A DNA stretch of 64,000 nucleotides from Alphaproteobacteria bacterium (GTDB lineage Bacteria > Pseudomonadota > Alphaproteobacteria > Rhodobacterales > Rhodobacteraceae): contig JAUIAU010000002.1 of the NCBI GenBank assembly GCA_030425185.1, forward strand, positions 114,404-178,403. Reading direction: 5' to 3'. The notes beneath the pieces were generated by a model that was not told the DNA's origin, made no database searches, and was given only the letters and a program-made list of their open reading frames with translations. Shown piece by piece: positions 19,441 to 28,521 of this stretch (the stretch's first letter is position 1; every line of letters begins with the position of its first letter). Both the position numbers and the translations under genes were made by a program.

Positions 19441-20811
19441 TCAGGCCGGACGTCCCCACAGGTCATAGTCCCCGGCTTCATCCACCTCGACGGTCAGGAT
19501 GTCGCCGGGTGCGAGCTGCTCGAACCCCTCGTCGATGAAGAGGTTGCCGTCGATCTCGGGCGCATCGGCCTGGGTCCGGCAGACCGCGCCGTCCTCGTCC
19601 ACGCTGTCCACGATCACCGGCAGCCGCGTGCCGACCTTGGCGGCCAGCTTCGCCTCGGAAATCGCCTGCGCCTTTTCCATGAACCGGTCCCAGCGCTCCT
19701 GCTTGACCTCGTCGGGCACGTGATCGGGAAGGGCGTTCGCGCGCGCGCCCTTGACGTTCTCGTACTGGAAGCAGCCGACGCGATCGAGCTGCGCCTCGTC
19801 CATCCAGTCCAGCAGCGTCTGGAACTCGGCCTCGGTCTCGCCGGGATAGCCGACGATGAAGGTCGAGCGCAGAGTGATCTCCGGGCAGATCGAGCGCCAT
19901 TCCGCGATCCGGTCCAGCGTCCGCTCGGCGGCGGCAGGCCGCGCCATCCGTTTCAGCGTGTCCGGGTGGGCGTGCTGGAACGGAATGTCGAGATACGGCA
20001 GGACCAGCCCGTCGGCCATCAGCGGGATCAGCTCGCGCACGTGCGGGTAGGGATAGACGTAGTGCAGCCGCACCCAGGCCCCCAGCCCGCCGAGGTCGCG
20101 GGCGAGATCGGTGATGTGGGCGCGGTGGCCGTTCGCCTCGGCATGGCGCAGGTCGACACCGTAGGCCGAGGTGTCCTGGCTGATGACCAGCAACTCCTTC
20201 ACCCCGGCGGCGACCAGCCGCTCTGCCTCGCGCACCACGGCATGGGCCGGGCGCGAGACGAGTTTGCCGCGCATGTCGGGGATGATGCAAAACTTGCAGG
20301 CGTGATTGCAGCCTTCGGAAATCTTCAGGTAGCTGTAGTGGCGCGGCGTCAGGGTGACGTTCTGCGCCGGGATCAGGTCCACGAAGGGATCGGGCGCGGG
20401 CGGCACGGCCCCGTGGACGGCGTCGAGCACCGCCTCGTACTGGTGCGGCCCGGTGACCGCCAGAACCTTCGGATGCGCGCCCGTGATGTACTCCGGCTCG
20501 GCGCCGAGGCAGCCGGTCACGATCACCCGGCCGTTCTCGCGCAGCGCCTCGCCGATCGCCTCCAGCGATTCGGCCTTCGCCGAGTCGAGGAAGCCGCAGG
20601 TGTTCACGATGACCGCGTCCGCCCCCGAATAGTCGGGAGAGATCGCGTAACCCTCGGCCCTGAGCCGGGTCAGGATACGCTCGCTGTCCACCAGTGCCTT
20701 GGGGCAGCCCAGCGAGACCATGCCGATGGTCGGCTGGCCGGGGCGCGGCGCGGCATCGAGGACCGGGCGCGGCGCAAGGTCGGGGCGGAGATTGGGCGGG
20801 TTCTGCGACAT
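19441..20811 (-). CDS. rimO: Ribosomal protein uS12 methylthiotransferase RimO
   Basis: The 456-residue radical SAM methylthiotransferase has N-terminal MTTase cysteines C36, C72 and C101 ([25 protein letters not shown]), the radical SAM motif C168-x3-C172-x2-C175 ([10 protein letters not shown]), and a C-terminal TRAM domain ([17 protein letters not shown] to the end). The [10 protein letters not shown] signature separates RimO from MiaB. It adds a methylthio group to the conserved Asp of ribosomal protein S12. Confidence 0.97.
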   Translation of the reverse strand: MSQNPPNLRPDLAPRPVLDAAPRPGQPTIGMVSLGCPKALVDSERILTRLRAEGYAISPDYSGADAVIVNTCGFLDSAKAESLEAIGEALRENGRVIVTGCLGAEPEYITGAHPKVLAVTGPHQYEAVLDAVHGAVPPAPDPFVDLIPAQNVTLTPRHYSYLKISEGCNHACKFCIIPDMRGKLVSRPAHAVVREAERLVAAGVKELLVISQDTSAYGVDLRHAEANGHRAHITDLARDLGGLGAWVRLHYVYPYPHVRELIPLMADGLVLPYLDIPFQHAHPDTLKRMARPAAAERTLDRIAEWRSICPEITLRSTFIVGYPGETEAEFQTLLDWMDEAQLDRVGCFQYENVKGARANALPDHVPDEVKQERWDRFMEKAQAISEAKLAAKVGTRLPVIVDSVDEDGAVCRTQADAPEIDGNLFIDEGFEQLAPGDILTVEVDEAGDYDLWGRPA

Positions 20812-20871
20812 GACCCGGCTCCTAGCGCGGGACGGGCGCGCGGGGAAGGGGCTGCCGCGCGGGACCGGCGC

Positions 20872-21468
20872 TCAGTCGCCGGTGCGGCCGCCGAACCTGG
20901 GCATGATGTCGGCGATGCCGGGCACGGTGCCGGTGACCGCGCTGACCGGCAACTGGCCGGTGCGGCGCAGCGTGGCGAAGCCGTGAACGATGGACCACAG
21001 CAGGATCTCGGCGCGGATCTGCGAGTCGGGCTCGTCCTTCCGCGACCAGTCGAGATGCCGCGCGAGGTCCTCGAGCACCATGTAGCTGGCAGTGCCGGCC
21101 GCGACGAGCTCCGGGGCGTCGTGATCGACAAGGTCGGGCGAGAACATGAGCGTATAGAGGTGCGGATGCGCCTCGACGAAGGCGACATAGCCATGCATCG
21201 CCGCCTCCAGCCGCGCGGCGTCCGAGGCATCGGGCGGCAGTCCCGCCTGCATGTGCGCGGCATGGCGCCGGAACCCCTCGGCGGCCAGCGCGGTCAGCAG
21301 GCCCCGCATCGCGCCGAAATGGTTCTTCGGTGCCGTGTGCGAGACGCCCACGCGGGCGGCAAGACTGCGCAGCGACAGTCCCTTCAGGCCCTCGGCCTCG
21401 AGGATATCGATCCCGGCTTCGACCAGGGCCGTCTTCAGGTCGCCGTGATGATAGGTCTTGCGCTCCAT
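20872..21468 (-). CDS. TetR/AcrR-family transcriptional regulator
   Basis: The 198-residue protein starts MERKTYHHGDLKTALVEAG and has a TetR helix-turn-helix (about 8-52: LSLRSLAARVGVSHTAPKNHFGAMRGLLTALAAEGF). The C-terminal ligand domain (VPGIADIMPRFG at the end) matches the common C-terminal TetR type. An in-frame ATG at 21594 is rejected because it would place the operators inside the gene. It faces the ABA4-like gene across a region with three TTCC/GGAA palindromes, so it probably represses itself and that operon. The ligand is unknown. Confidence 0.92.
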   Translation of the reverse strand: MERKTYHHGDLKTALVEAGIDILEAEGLKGLSLRSLAARVGVSHTAPKNHFGAMRGLLTALAAEGFRRHAAHMQAGLPPDASDAARLEAAMHGYVAFVEAHPHLYTLMFSPDLVDHDAPELVAAGTASYMVLEDLARHLDWSRKDEPDSQIRAEILLWSIVHGFATLRRTGQLPVSAVTGTVPGIADIMPRFGGRTGD

Positions 21469-21482
21469 GCGCCGAGATAACG

Positions 21483-21497
21483 CCGGAATGTTTCCGG
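21483..21497. promoter_or_regulatory. Palindromic operator, TetR side
   Basis: CCGGAA-TGT-TTCCGG is a perfect 6+3+6 inverted repeat 15 bases before the tetR ATG. It sits where the spacer of a TTTACA-based reverse-strand promoter would be. Confidence 0.6.
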
Positions 21498-21536
21498 TGT
21501 AAAGATTTCTCTTGCATGCGGAGATCGAGTCGTGCA

Positions 21537-21573
21537 GGAATATTTCCACTGGAAACTTACAACGGAAATATTC
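21537..21573. promoter_or_regulatory. Nested palindromes, candidate TetR operator
   Basis: GAATATTTCC (21538-21547) is repeated inverted as GGAAATATTC (21564-21573), and TTTCC-ACT-GGAAA (21543-21555) is a further palindrome inside. The shared TTCC/GGAA core with the 21483 site suggests one protein binds all. They end 41 bases before the ABA4-like ATG. Confidence 0.6.
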
Positions 21574-21614
21574 ACCTTCTGACGCCGGGCCCATGGCCGG
21601 CGGGAAAGGACGCC

Positions 21615-22055
21615 ATGACCCCCGACTTCCTGTTCCAGATCGCCAACCCGCTCGCCATGGCAGGCTGGGTTGTCCTGATCCTCGCCCCGCGCCGCTGGGC
21701 GGCGCTGGGCCACGTGCCGCGGACAGCCGTGCCGCTGCTGCTCGCCGCGCTCTACTCTGCGCTGGTGCTGGCGCATTTCTTCACCGCGGAGGGCGGCTAT
21801 GACAGTCTCGCCAACGTCGCGCTGCTGTTCGAGACGCCCGAGGTCCTGCTGGCGGGCTGGGTGCACTACCTCGCCTTCGACCTGATGATCGGCGCGCTGA
21901 TGGCCGACCGGATGGACCGCGCGGGCGTCGCCCGGGTGCTGCAGGCCCCGGTGTTGGTCACGATCTTCCTGTTCGGTCCGATGGGCGTGCTCGTGGCGCT
22001 GGCGACCGAGGGCGTGGTGCGGCTGCTGCCCGCCCGGTCGGAGGCGCTGGCATGA
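21615..22055 (+). CDS. ABA4-like (DUF4281) family membrane protein
   Basis: The 146-residue protein has four helices. The pattern NPLAMAGWVVLILAPRRWAA, then LFETPEVLLAGWVHYLAFDLMIGALMADR, and LVTIFLFGPMGVLVAL is that of the DUF4281/ABA4 group. The plant relative ABA4 acts in neoxanthin synthesis; bacterial members are uncharacterised. It overlaps the next gene by ATGA and probably lies under the divergent TetR regulator. Confidence 0.85.
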   Translation: MTPDFLFQIANPLAMAGWVVLILAPRRWAALGHVPRTAVPLLLAALYSALVLAHFFTAEGGYDSLANVALLFETPEVLLAGWVHYLAFDLMIGALMADRMDRAGVARVLQAPVLVTIFLFGPMGVLVALATEGVVRLLPARSEALA

Positions 22056-22864
22056 CCCCGCTCGTTCTGTCCCGCGACCTGCCCGCCGCGCGCGCGCCGT
22101 CGCTCCTGTGGTCGCTGACGGCCGTGGCCGCCGCCCTGACCCTGCTGGCGCTCGTCTGGGCGCCCTTCGACCCGCGCCTGATCGACGGCACGCCGGTCTG
22201 GGCCAAGCCGCTGAAGTTCGCGGTGTCCTTCGTCGCGCTCTTCGCCACCCTCGCCCTCGTCGAGGACCGCCTGAGCCTGCGCTGGCGCAATGGCCTGATC
22301 CTGCGCGGCACGACGACCGTGATGGGCACCGCGATGGTGCTGGAGATGGGCTACATGATCTACCAGGCGGCGCGGGCCGAGGCCTCGCACTTCAACTTCT
22401 CCACGCCGTTCCACGAGATCATGTACGTCAGTGTCATGGGCACGGGCGCGGTGCTGCTGGTGCTGGGCATCGCGGTCTTCGGCGTGGCGGTGGCCCGGGA
22501 CCGCGACGCGGCGCTGACACCGGGCCTGCGCAGCGGGGTGACCTGGGGCTTCGTCCTGTCCTGCGTCCTGACGCTGGTCGTGGCGGGCACCATGTCCACG
22601 AGCACCGGGCACTACGTCGGCACGCCGGTTCTCGATACCCGCCTGCCGTTCGTCGGCTGGTCGGCGGAGGTGGGCGACCTGCGCCCGGCGCATTTCCTGT
22701 CGCTCCACGCAATGCAGGCGCTGCCGCTGCTCGGCCTGCTGCTCGACCGGGCCGGAAGCGCGCGTCCGGGGCGCACCGTCGCGCTGGCCGGGGCGGGCTA
22801 TGCCGCGCTGACCCTCGCGGTCTTCGCGCAGGCCCTGATGGGGCTGCCGCTGATCCGGCTCTGA
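22052..22864 (+). CDS. Seven- or eight-helix membrane protein, unknown
   Basis: The 270-residue protein has about seven to eight membrane helices. Notable segments are PVWAKPLKFAVSFVALFATLALVEDRL, a polar loop with HFNFSTPFHEIMYVSVMGTG, and DLRPAHFLSLHAMQALPLLGLLLDR with several histidines. I do not recognise a named family. It is translationally coupled to the ABA4-like gene, so the two proteins may form one membrane complex; that is inference. A strong terminator follows. Confidence 0.85.
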   Translation: MTPLVLSRDLPAARAPSLLWSLTAVAAALTLLALVWAPFDPRLIDGTPVWAKPLKFAVSFVALFATLALVEDRLSLRWRNGLILRGTTTVMGTAMVLEMGYMIYQAARAEASHFNFSTPFHEIMYVSVMGTGAVLLVLGIAVFGVAVARDRDAALTPGLRSGVTWGFVLSCVLTLVVAGTMSTSTGHYVGTPVLDTRLPFVGWSAEVGDLRPAHFLSLHAMQALPLLGLLLDRAGSARPGRTVALAGAGYAALTLAVFAQALMGLPLIRL

Positions 22865-22885
22865 TCCTTCGTCACAATCGCGCAA

Positions 22886-22918
22886 GAGGGCGGGCCGCCG
22901 GTCCGCCCTCCCTTTTTT
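22886..22918 (+). terminator. Rho-independent terminator of the ABA4-like operon
   Basis: GAGGGCGG (22886-22893) pairs with CCGCCCTC (22903-22910) across a 9-base loop, followed by CCTTTTTT. It is one of the clearest terminators in the window. Confidence 0.9.
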
Positions 22919-22970
22919 CCGGCGCGCGCACAGGCTACCCTTTCCCCAGACAAAAGATGGGGAGAGCAGC

Positions 22971-24980
22971 ATGCGGTGGATCGTCCGGCTGATCGGGGCG
23001 CTTGTGGCGGTGGTGGTTGTCGCCGTCGCGGCGCTATTCCTGCTGCCGAGCGAACGGATCGCCCGGCTTGCCGCCGAGCAGTTCACCGCTGCCACCGGCC
23101 GCGCGCTCGAGATCGGCGGCGAGGTGCGCCCGACGCTCTGGCCAACGCTGGGCGTGCGCACCGGGCCGGTGGTGCTGGCCAATGCCGACTGGTCGCAGAA
23201 CGGCCCGATGCTGACGGCGGACAGCCTGTCCATCGGGGTGCGGGTCATGCCGCTTCTGTCCGGCGCGGTCGAGATCGAGGAGGTCAGCGCCGTCGGCGCC
23301 AATGTCCTGCTGGAGCGCCGTGCGGATGGCTCGGGCAACTGGGAGCTTCTGCCGCCGGGCGAGGCCGCCGCTGCCGCCGATACGATCCCGCAGGACACCG
23401 GCGCGGGCGGCGCCCTTCCGCCCATCGTGCTGGACCGGGGCCTGCTGGAGAACGCCAGCCTGCGCTTCATCGACCACGGCGCAGGCAGCGAGATCGCCCT
23501 GACCGCCCTGAACCTGGAAGTCGCGCTGCCCGCGGGCGGCGAGGCGCGGGCGACCGGCACCGGCCGTTTCAACGGGGCGGACCTGTCGATCGACGCGGCG
23601 ATCGGGAACCTCTCCGCCTTCCTCGGGGGTGGGGTGCAATCGGTGCGGCTGGCCGCCGGTCTGGCCGGGGCCGAGGTGCGCTTCGACGGCCGCGCCGGGC
23701 TGCAACCTGTGGCGGTCGAGGGCGACAGCTCGGTGACCGTTGCGGCCCTCGGGCCGCTGATGCAGGCGCTGGGGCAGGCGGCACCGGCGCTGCCCGGCGG
23801 CCTCGACCGCAACATCGCCGCCTCAGGCCGGGTGACCTATACCGGGCAGACCGGCGGGCTGTTCCTGCGGGGCGGGGCCGTCACGCTGGGCGGCAACCGG
23901 ATGGCGGTGGACCTCGACCTCGCTACGGCGGGGCGGATGAAGCTGACCGCCAACCTGTCAGGCGGCGCGCTGGACCTGTCGGCCTTCACCGCCGGGTCGG
24001 GCGGAAGCGGCGGCACGGGCGGCGGCACCACCGCCAGCGGATGGTCGCGCGCACCCATCGAGGTGTCGGGCCTCGACGCGCTCGACGCGGAGGTGACGCT
24101 CAGCCTGACCACGCTCGACCTCGGGCTGCTGAAGATGGGCCCGATCGAGGCGAAGGTCACCCTGGACCGCGCCCGGATGGTTGCCGATATCGCCCGCGCC
24201 GGGGCCTATGGCGGCACGATCAGCGGGCAGGCGGTCGTCAACGGCCGCAACGGGTTGTCGCTGGGCGGTGACATCAGCGCGCGCGGCGTAGCGCTGCAAC
24301 CGCTGCTGACCGACTTCGCAGACATCGACCGGCTGGTCGGCAACGCCGACCTGCGGGTGAAGTACCTGATGGCAGGCAATTCGCTTGACGCGCTGATGCG
24401 CTCGATGTCGGGCGAGGCGCAGGCCAGCATCGGGCAGGGCGAGCTTCTGGGCCTCGACCTCGGCGGCATGATCCGCAACCTCGACGTCGGGTATCGCGGC
24501 GAAGGGGCGAAGACGGTGTTCAACGCGATCACCGCCTCGGCCACCATCGCGGGCGGCGTTGCGAGCAACACCGACCTCAACTTCGACGCCCCGCTGCTGC
24601 GGGCGACCGGGTCCGGCACCGTCGACATCGGCAACCAGAGCGTCTCGTACCGCATCGTGCCGGTCGCGCTGACCGGGGGGAACGGGATCACGGTGCCGGT
24701 CATCGTGGAAGGACCGTGGTCCGACGTCAGCGTGCGCCCCGATCTCGAAGCCATCCTCAACCAGAACCTCGCGGCCGAGCGCGAGGCGATCGAGCAGCAG
24801 GTCCGCAGTCAGGCCGAGGAGGCCCTGCGCCGCGAACTGGGGGTCGATACCAGCACCACCGGCGGCGATGTCGAACAGGCGGTCCGGGACCGCGTCGACC
24901 AGCAGGCCGACGAGCTGCGCAACCAGGTCGGTCAGCAGCTTCTCGAAGGGCTTGGCGGGCTGCTCGGCGGCGGCAACTGA
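22971..24980 (+). CDS. AsmA family protein
   Basis: The 669-residue protein has one N-terminal membrane anchor (about 4-24, LIGALVAVVVVAVAALFLLP) and then AsmA features: FTAATGRALEIGGEVRPTLWPTLGVRTGPVVLANADWS and a long beta-rich body of repeating lipid-groove type. Gly/Ser-rich linker GSGGSGGTGGGTTASG is near residue 345. The tail is a charged coiled-coil-like helix (AAEREAIEQQVRSQAEEALRRELG). AsmA-like proteins influence outer-membrane assembly and bridge lipids across the periplasm. The stop overlaps the next ATG by one base. Confidence 0.93.
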   Translation: MRWIVRLIGALVAVVVVAVAALFLLPSERIARLAAEQFTAATGRALEIGGEVRPTLWPTLGVRTGPVVLANADWSQNGPMLTADSLSIGVRVMPLLSGAVEIEEVSAVGANVLLERRADGSGNWELLPPGEAAAAADTIPQDTGAGGALPPIVLDRGLLENASLRFIDHGAGSEIALTALNLEVALPAGGEARATGTGRFNGADLSIDAAIGNLSAFLGGGVQSVRLAAGLAGAEVRFDGRAGLQPVAVEGDSSVTVAALGPLMQALGQAAPALPGGLDRNIAASGRVTYTGQTGGLFLRGGAVTLGGNRMAVDLDLATAGRMKLTANLSGGALDLSAFTAGSGGSGGTGGGTTASGWSRAPIEVSGLDALDAEVTLSLTTLDLGLLKMGPIEAKVTLDRARMVADIARAGAYGGTISGQAVVNGRNGLSLGGDISARGVALQPLLTDFADIDRLVGNADLRVKYLMAGNSLDALMRSMSGEAQASIGQGELLGLDLGGMIRNLDVGYRGEGAKTVFNAITASATIAGGVASNTDLNFDAPLLRATGSGTVDIGNQSVSYRIVPVALTGGNGITVPVIVEGPWSDVSVRPDLEAILNQNLAAEREAIEQQVRSQAEEALRRELGVDTSTTGGDVEQAVRDRVDQQADELRNQVGQQLLEGLGGLLGGGN

Positions 24981-25360
24981 TGCGGCTGGCCACGGTCGCG
25001 GTGCTGGTGCCCGACTACGACGAAGGTATCGCCTTCTTCACCGGGGCGCTGGCCTTCACGCTGCTCGAAGACACGGCGCAGGGCGAGGCCAAGCGCTGGG
25101 TCCGGCTGGGCGCGCCGGGTGGCGGCTCGGAGGTGTTGCTGGCGCGGGCCGCGACGCCCGGGCAGCAGGCCGTCCTCGGGAACCAGCATGGTGGCCGTGT
25201 CGGCTTCTTCCTCGAAACCGACGACTTCGCCGCCAGCCATGCCCGGATGCAGGGCTGGGGGGTGACGTTCGAGGAGGTCCCGCGCCACGAACCCTATGGC
25301 ACGGTCGCGGTGTTCCGCGACCCGTGGGGCAATCGCTGGGACCTGATCGAGCGCGCGTGA
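24980..25360 (+). CDS. VOC (glyoxalase-like) family protein
   Basis: The 126-residue single-domain protein begins MRLATVAVLVPDYDEGIAFF and ends VAVFRDPWGNRWDLIERA. The FRDPWGNRWDL motif and the paired beta-alpha-beta-beta-beta units are typical. There is no histidine in the usual first metal position, so it may not be a classical glyoxalase I. TGATG overlap couples it to AsmA. Confidence 0.88.
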   Translation: MRLATVAVLVPDYDEGIAFFTGALAFTLLEDTAQGEAKRWVRLGAPGGGSEVLLARAATPGQQAVLGNQHGGRVGFFLETDDFAASHARMQGWGVTFEEVPRHEPYGTVAVFRDPWGNRWDLIERA

Positions 25361-25363
25361 GGG

Positions 25364-25966
25364 TCAGCGGCGGCGGTCGCGCCGGGCGCTCATCGGTTGG
25401 AACGCCACGCCGACATGGGCCTCGCAATAGGGCTTGCCCTGCTGCGACGGCAGTCCGCAGAAGTAGAAGTTCTCGGTGGCCGGGTCGCCGATCGGCCATT
25501 TGCAGGTCCGCTCGGTCAGGTCCATCAGTCCGATCTTGCGGGCCTTCTTCTCGACCTCGCGGACGGTCGCAAGCGCCTCGGGGCTGATCTCGTTCGCCGA
25601 GGGCTGCGGCGGCAGCGGCTGGCCCGCGGTCACGATCGGCTTGCGCGGCGGCATCGGGGTGACGTTGGTCGCCGCCGGGGCAGCCGGTTCCGGCTCGGGC
25701 GCGCGCGGGGTCTCGGGGGCCGCTTCCGGCGCGGCGTCTGCCCGCTCGCGGGGGGGCGCGGCCTTGGCGGCGGGCGCGGGCTGGGCCGGTGCGGCCGCTG
25801 CCCCGGTGCCGCCGCCCCCGTTGCGGTTCGACAGGCCGAGGCGATGCACCTTGCCGATCACGGCATTGCGGGTGACGCCGCCCAGCTCCTTGGCGATCTG
25901 GCTGGCGCTCTTGCCCTCGGTCCACATCGTTTTCAGAATCTCGACGCGCTCGTCGGTCCAGGACAT
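25364..25966 (-). CDS. gcrA: GcrA cell-cycle regulator
   Basis: The 200-residue protein begins MSWTDERVEILKTMWTEGKSASQIAKELGGVTRNAVIGKVHRLGL, the GcrA DNA-binding helix-turn-helix (about 1-45). A disordered Pro/Ala/Glu-rich linker follows (about 50-130). The C-terminal sigma-70-binding part (MDLTERTCKWPIGDPATENFYFCGLPSQQGKPYCEAHVGVAF) is intact. In alphaproteobacteria GcrA works with RNA polymerase at promoters methylated by CcrM to control cell-cycle genes. Confidence 0.96.
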   Translation of the reverse strand: MSWTDERVEILKTMWTEGKSASQIAKELGGVTRNAVIGKVHRLGLSNRNGGGGTGAAAAPAQPAPAAKAAPPRERADAAPEAAPETPRAPEPEPAAPAATNVTPMPPRKPIVTAGQPLPPQPSANEISPEALATVREVEKKARKIGLMDLTERTCKWPIGDPATENFYFCGLPSQQGKPYCEAHVGVAFQPMSARRDRRR

Positions 25967-26100
25967 CGGGAACCCCTACGGATGAAAGGACCGCCGGTCC
26001 GGTGCCCCGGGCGCTGGCGGTCTTGTGACTTTCCGACATTGTAACCATCGGCAGGCCGGATACAAGGAGGCCGCGCCGAGCCGCAGGGGAGAGACGAGAC

Positions 26101-26916
26101 ATGACGACCGGCACCCACAGCCGTACCGACATGGGCGTGCGCCGTTTCGGACGCATCAACGGACGCGGGCTGATGACGCTGATCGGGCGCGAGGCGCGAC
26201 GGTTCCTCGCGGTCTGGACGCAGACGCTGGCGGCCCCGCTGGTGACGGCCGGGCTGTTCCTGACGGTCTTCGCGCTGGCCTTCGGCGCCAACCGGGCGCC
26301 GGTGATGGGCGTGCCGTTCCTGCAATTCCTCGCCCCCGGTATCCTGATGATGACGGTGATCCAGAACGCCTTCGCGAACACCTCGTCCTCGATCGTCATC
26401 TCCAAGGTGCAGGGCAACATCGTCGACACACTGATGCCGCCGCTCTCGGCGGGCGAGCTGGTGACGGGCTACGCGGCGGGCGGGGTCCTGCGCGGCCTCT
26501 TCGTGGGGCTGGCGGTGGCCGTGGCGCTGGCGCTCTTCCTCGGGCAGGTCCCGGCGCACCCGCTCTGGGCGCTGGTGTTCATCCTGCTGGGGGCGCTTTT
26601 TCTCGGGGCGCTGGGCATCGTCGCGGCGATCTTCGCGGACAAGTTCGACCAGATGGCCGCGGTGACGAACTTCATCGTCGTCCCGCTGAGCTTCCTGTCG
26701 GGCACCTTCTACTCGGTCGAGGGGCTGCCCGGCTGGATGCAGGTACTGACCCATTTCAACCCGGTCTTCTACCTGATCGACGGGGTCCGCTACGGCTACA
26801 TCGGCACCTCGGACAGCGACCCGTGGCGCGGCCTCGTGGTGTGCACGCTGGCGTCGGCCGCCGTGCTGGCGCTCTGCTGGCACTGGTTCCGGATCGGGTA
26901 CCGCCTGAAGCCCTGA
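26101..26916 (+). CDS. ABC-2 type transporter permease (YadH-like)
   Basis: The 271-residue protein has six membrane helices and the ABC-2 signature near the end (FIVVPLSFLSGTFYSVEGLPGWMQVLTHFNPVFYLIDGVRYGYIG). The N-terminal part carries the elbow helix before GREARRFLAVWTQTLAAPLV. GGGGAGAG precedes the ATG. Substrates could be polysaccharide or lipid-linked molecules or drugs. An ATPase partner is expected but none lies next to it. Confidence 0.92.
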   Translation: MTTGTHSRTDMGVRRFGRINGRGLMTLIGREARRFLAVWTQTLAAPLVTAGLFLTVFALAFGANRAPVMGVPFLQFLAPGILMMTVIQNAFANTSSSIVISKVQGNIVDTLMPPLSAGELVTGYAAGGVLRGLFVGLAVAVALALFLGQVPAHPLWALVFILLGALFLGALGIVAAIFADKFDQMAAVTNFIVVPLSFLSGTFYSVEGLPGWMQVLTHFNPVFYLIDGVRYGYIGTSDSDPWRGLVVCTLASAAVLALCWHWFRIGYRLKP

Positions 26917-27017
26917 CGCACGGGCCTTTGCCAAATTGAAAAACCGGGCGGCTTCGGGCAAGATGTCATGACCGCCCGGAGAGGCGGCGATTCCGGATCG
27001 AGACCGAGAGCAGTTCC

Positions 27018-27317
27018 ATGCGCAACGCCACCCTTGCTACCCTGGCCTTCCTTGCCGTCACGCTGCCCGCGCAGGCGGGCGTGATCGAGCAGGCCTGCCT
27101 GAACTCGGGCCGCAACGCGGCCTCGCCGCAACTCTGCGGCTGCATCCAGCAGGTCGCCGACCTGACGCTGCAAGGCTCGGAACAGCGCAAGGCGGCGCGG
27201 TTCTTCCGCGACCCGCACCAGGCGCAGGAAGTCCGCCAGTCGAGCCGCACCTCCGACCGCCAGTTCTGGGATCGCTACCGGGCCTTCGGGGCCGCCGCGG
27301 AGACCTACTGCTCCTGA
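27018..27317 (+). CDS. Exported small protein with four cysteines, unknown
   Basis: The 99-residue protein has a signal peptide MRNATLATLAFLAVTLPAQA, probably cleaved after residue 20. The mature part has C27, C40, C42 and C98, consistent with two disulfides, in a helical Arg/Gln-rich chain (ASPQLCGCIQQVADLTLQGSEQRKAARFF). The family is not known to me by name. It is tail to tail with the phosphatase gene, 3 bases apart. Confidence 0.85.
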   Translation: MRNATLATLAFLAVTLPAQAGVIEQACLNSGRNAASPQLCGCIQQVADLTLQGSEQRKAARFFRDPHQAQEVRQSSRTSDRQFWDRYRAFGAAAETYCS

Positions 27318-27320
27318 GCC

Positions 27321-27767
27321 TCAGCCGCGCGCCGCGACCAGCCCGCGCGCGGCGGCGCTGACCATCCCTAACACGCCGTCGAACCCGCCCTCGTAATAGG
27401 GATCGGGCACGTCCTGTCCCGCGAACTCGGGCGCGAAGTCCAGGTAGAGGCACAGCTCGGCCCGCGCGTCCGCCGGGGCCATGTCCCGCAGCGCGCGCAG
27501 GTTGCTCCGGTCCATCGCGCAGATCAGATCGAAGTGCCGGAAGTCCTGTTGCGTGACCTGCCGTGCCCTGAGGCCGGAGATGTCGATGCCGTGGGACCGG
27601 CATTCCGCGACCGCGCGACGGTCGGGCGGGTCCCCGACATGCCAGCCGCCGGTCCCGGCGCTGTCGATCTGCCAGCCGTCCGTGCCGGGTTGCGACCGCA
27701 AGGCCCCTTCCGCCATCGGCGAGCGGCAGATATTTCCAAGACATACGAGAAGAATACGAGGGGACAT
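27321..27767 (-). CDS. Low-molecular-weight protein-tyrosine phosphatase
   Basis: The 148-residue protein has the catalytic P-loop C9-LGNIC-R15-S and the general-acid segment DVPDPYYEGG near the C-terminus. Start 27767 is preferred over GTG 27782 because GGAGC lies 4-6 bases before it. Bacterial relatives act on tyrosine kinases of polysaccharide export or on small phosphorylated substrates; no kinase is nearby. It is divergent from the sirtuin gene across 43 bases. Confidence 0.93.
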   Translation of the reverse strand: MSPRILLVCLGNICRSPMAEGALRSQPGTDGWQIDSAGTGGWHVGDPPDRRAVAECRSHGIDISGLRARQVTQQDFRHFDLICAMDRSNLRALRDMAPADARAELCLYLDFAPEFAGQDVPDPYYEGGFDGVLGMVSAAARGLVAARG

Positions 27768-27810
27768 GGGCAGCTCCGTCACCCCTCCTGACTAGCGGGG
27801 GGGGATCGGC

Positions 27811-28521
27811 ATGGTCCAGAATATCGTCATCCTCACGGGGGCGGGGGTGTCCGCCGAAAGCGGTCTCGGCACGTTCCGGGACGAGGGCGGGTTGTGGTCG
27901 CAGTACGACCTCAAGGAGGTGGCGACGCCCAAGGGCTTCGCGCTCGATCCGGCCAAGGTTCACGCCTTCTACAACGCGCGCCGGCTGAATTGCCTGATGG
28001 CCGCCCCCAACCCCGCGCATTTCGCGCTGACCACGCTGCAACGCCAGTTCCCCGGCACCGTCACGCTGGTGACCCAGAACATCGACGACCTGCACGAGCG
28101 CGCGGGCAGCACTGGCGTCATCCACATGCACGGCACGATCACCGGGGCGCTGTGTGCGGCCTGCGGTCACCGCTGGGACGCGCCGCGCGCGATGGCCGCC
28201 ACCGACGCCTGCCCGTCCTGCGGCAAGACCGCGACCCGCCCCGATATCGTCTGGTTCGGGGAAATCCCCTACCACATGCCCGAGATCGACGCGGCGCTGA
28301 TGCAGGCGGACCTGTTCGTGGCCATCGGCACCTCGGGCAGCGTCTATCCGGCGGCCGGGTTCGTCGCCGAGGCCCGGGCCTGCGGCGTGCGCACGCTGGA
28401 ACTGAACCTGGAGCCCTCCGAGACCGCGCGCACCTTCGACGAGGGGCGCTATGGCCCGGCCTCGAAGATCGTTCCGGACTGGGTGGCCGAGATGCTGGCG
28501 GGGGTCAGCCGCCCGACGTGA
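27811..28521 (+). CDS. cobB: Sir2-family NAD-dependent protein deacylase (class III type)
   Basis: The 236-residue sirtuin has GAGVSAESGLGTFRDEGGLW (NAD site), TQNIDDLH (88-95), the catalytic H107 and zinc cysteines C115, C118, C134, C137. Y54 and R57 (HAFYNARR) are the residues that give SIRT5-like enzymes preference for succinyl or malonyl lysines. It removes acyl groups from lysine and makes O-acyl-ADP-ribose and nicotinamide. Its 3' end overlaps the DUF6476 gene by 17 bases. Confidence 0.95.
   Translation: MVQNIVILTGAGVSAESGLGTFRDEGGLWSQYDLKEVATPKGFALDPAKVHAFYNARRLNCLMAAPNPAHFALTTLQRQFPGTVTLVTQNIDDLHERAGSTGVIHMHGTITGALCAACGHRWDAPRAMAATDACPSCGKTATRPDIVWFGEIPYHMPEIDAALMQADLFVAIGTSGSVYPAAGFVAEARACGVRTLELNLEPSETARTFDEGRYGPASKIVPDWVAEMLAGVSRPT

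Noticed and set aside
26101..26916. Complete ABC exporter
   Set aside because: Only the permease is present; no ATPase gene with Walker motifs lies beside it.
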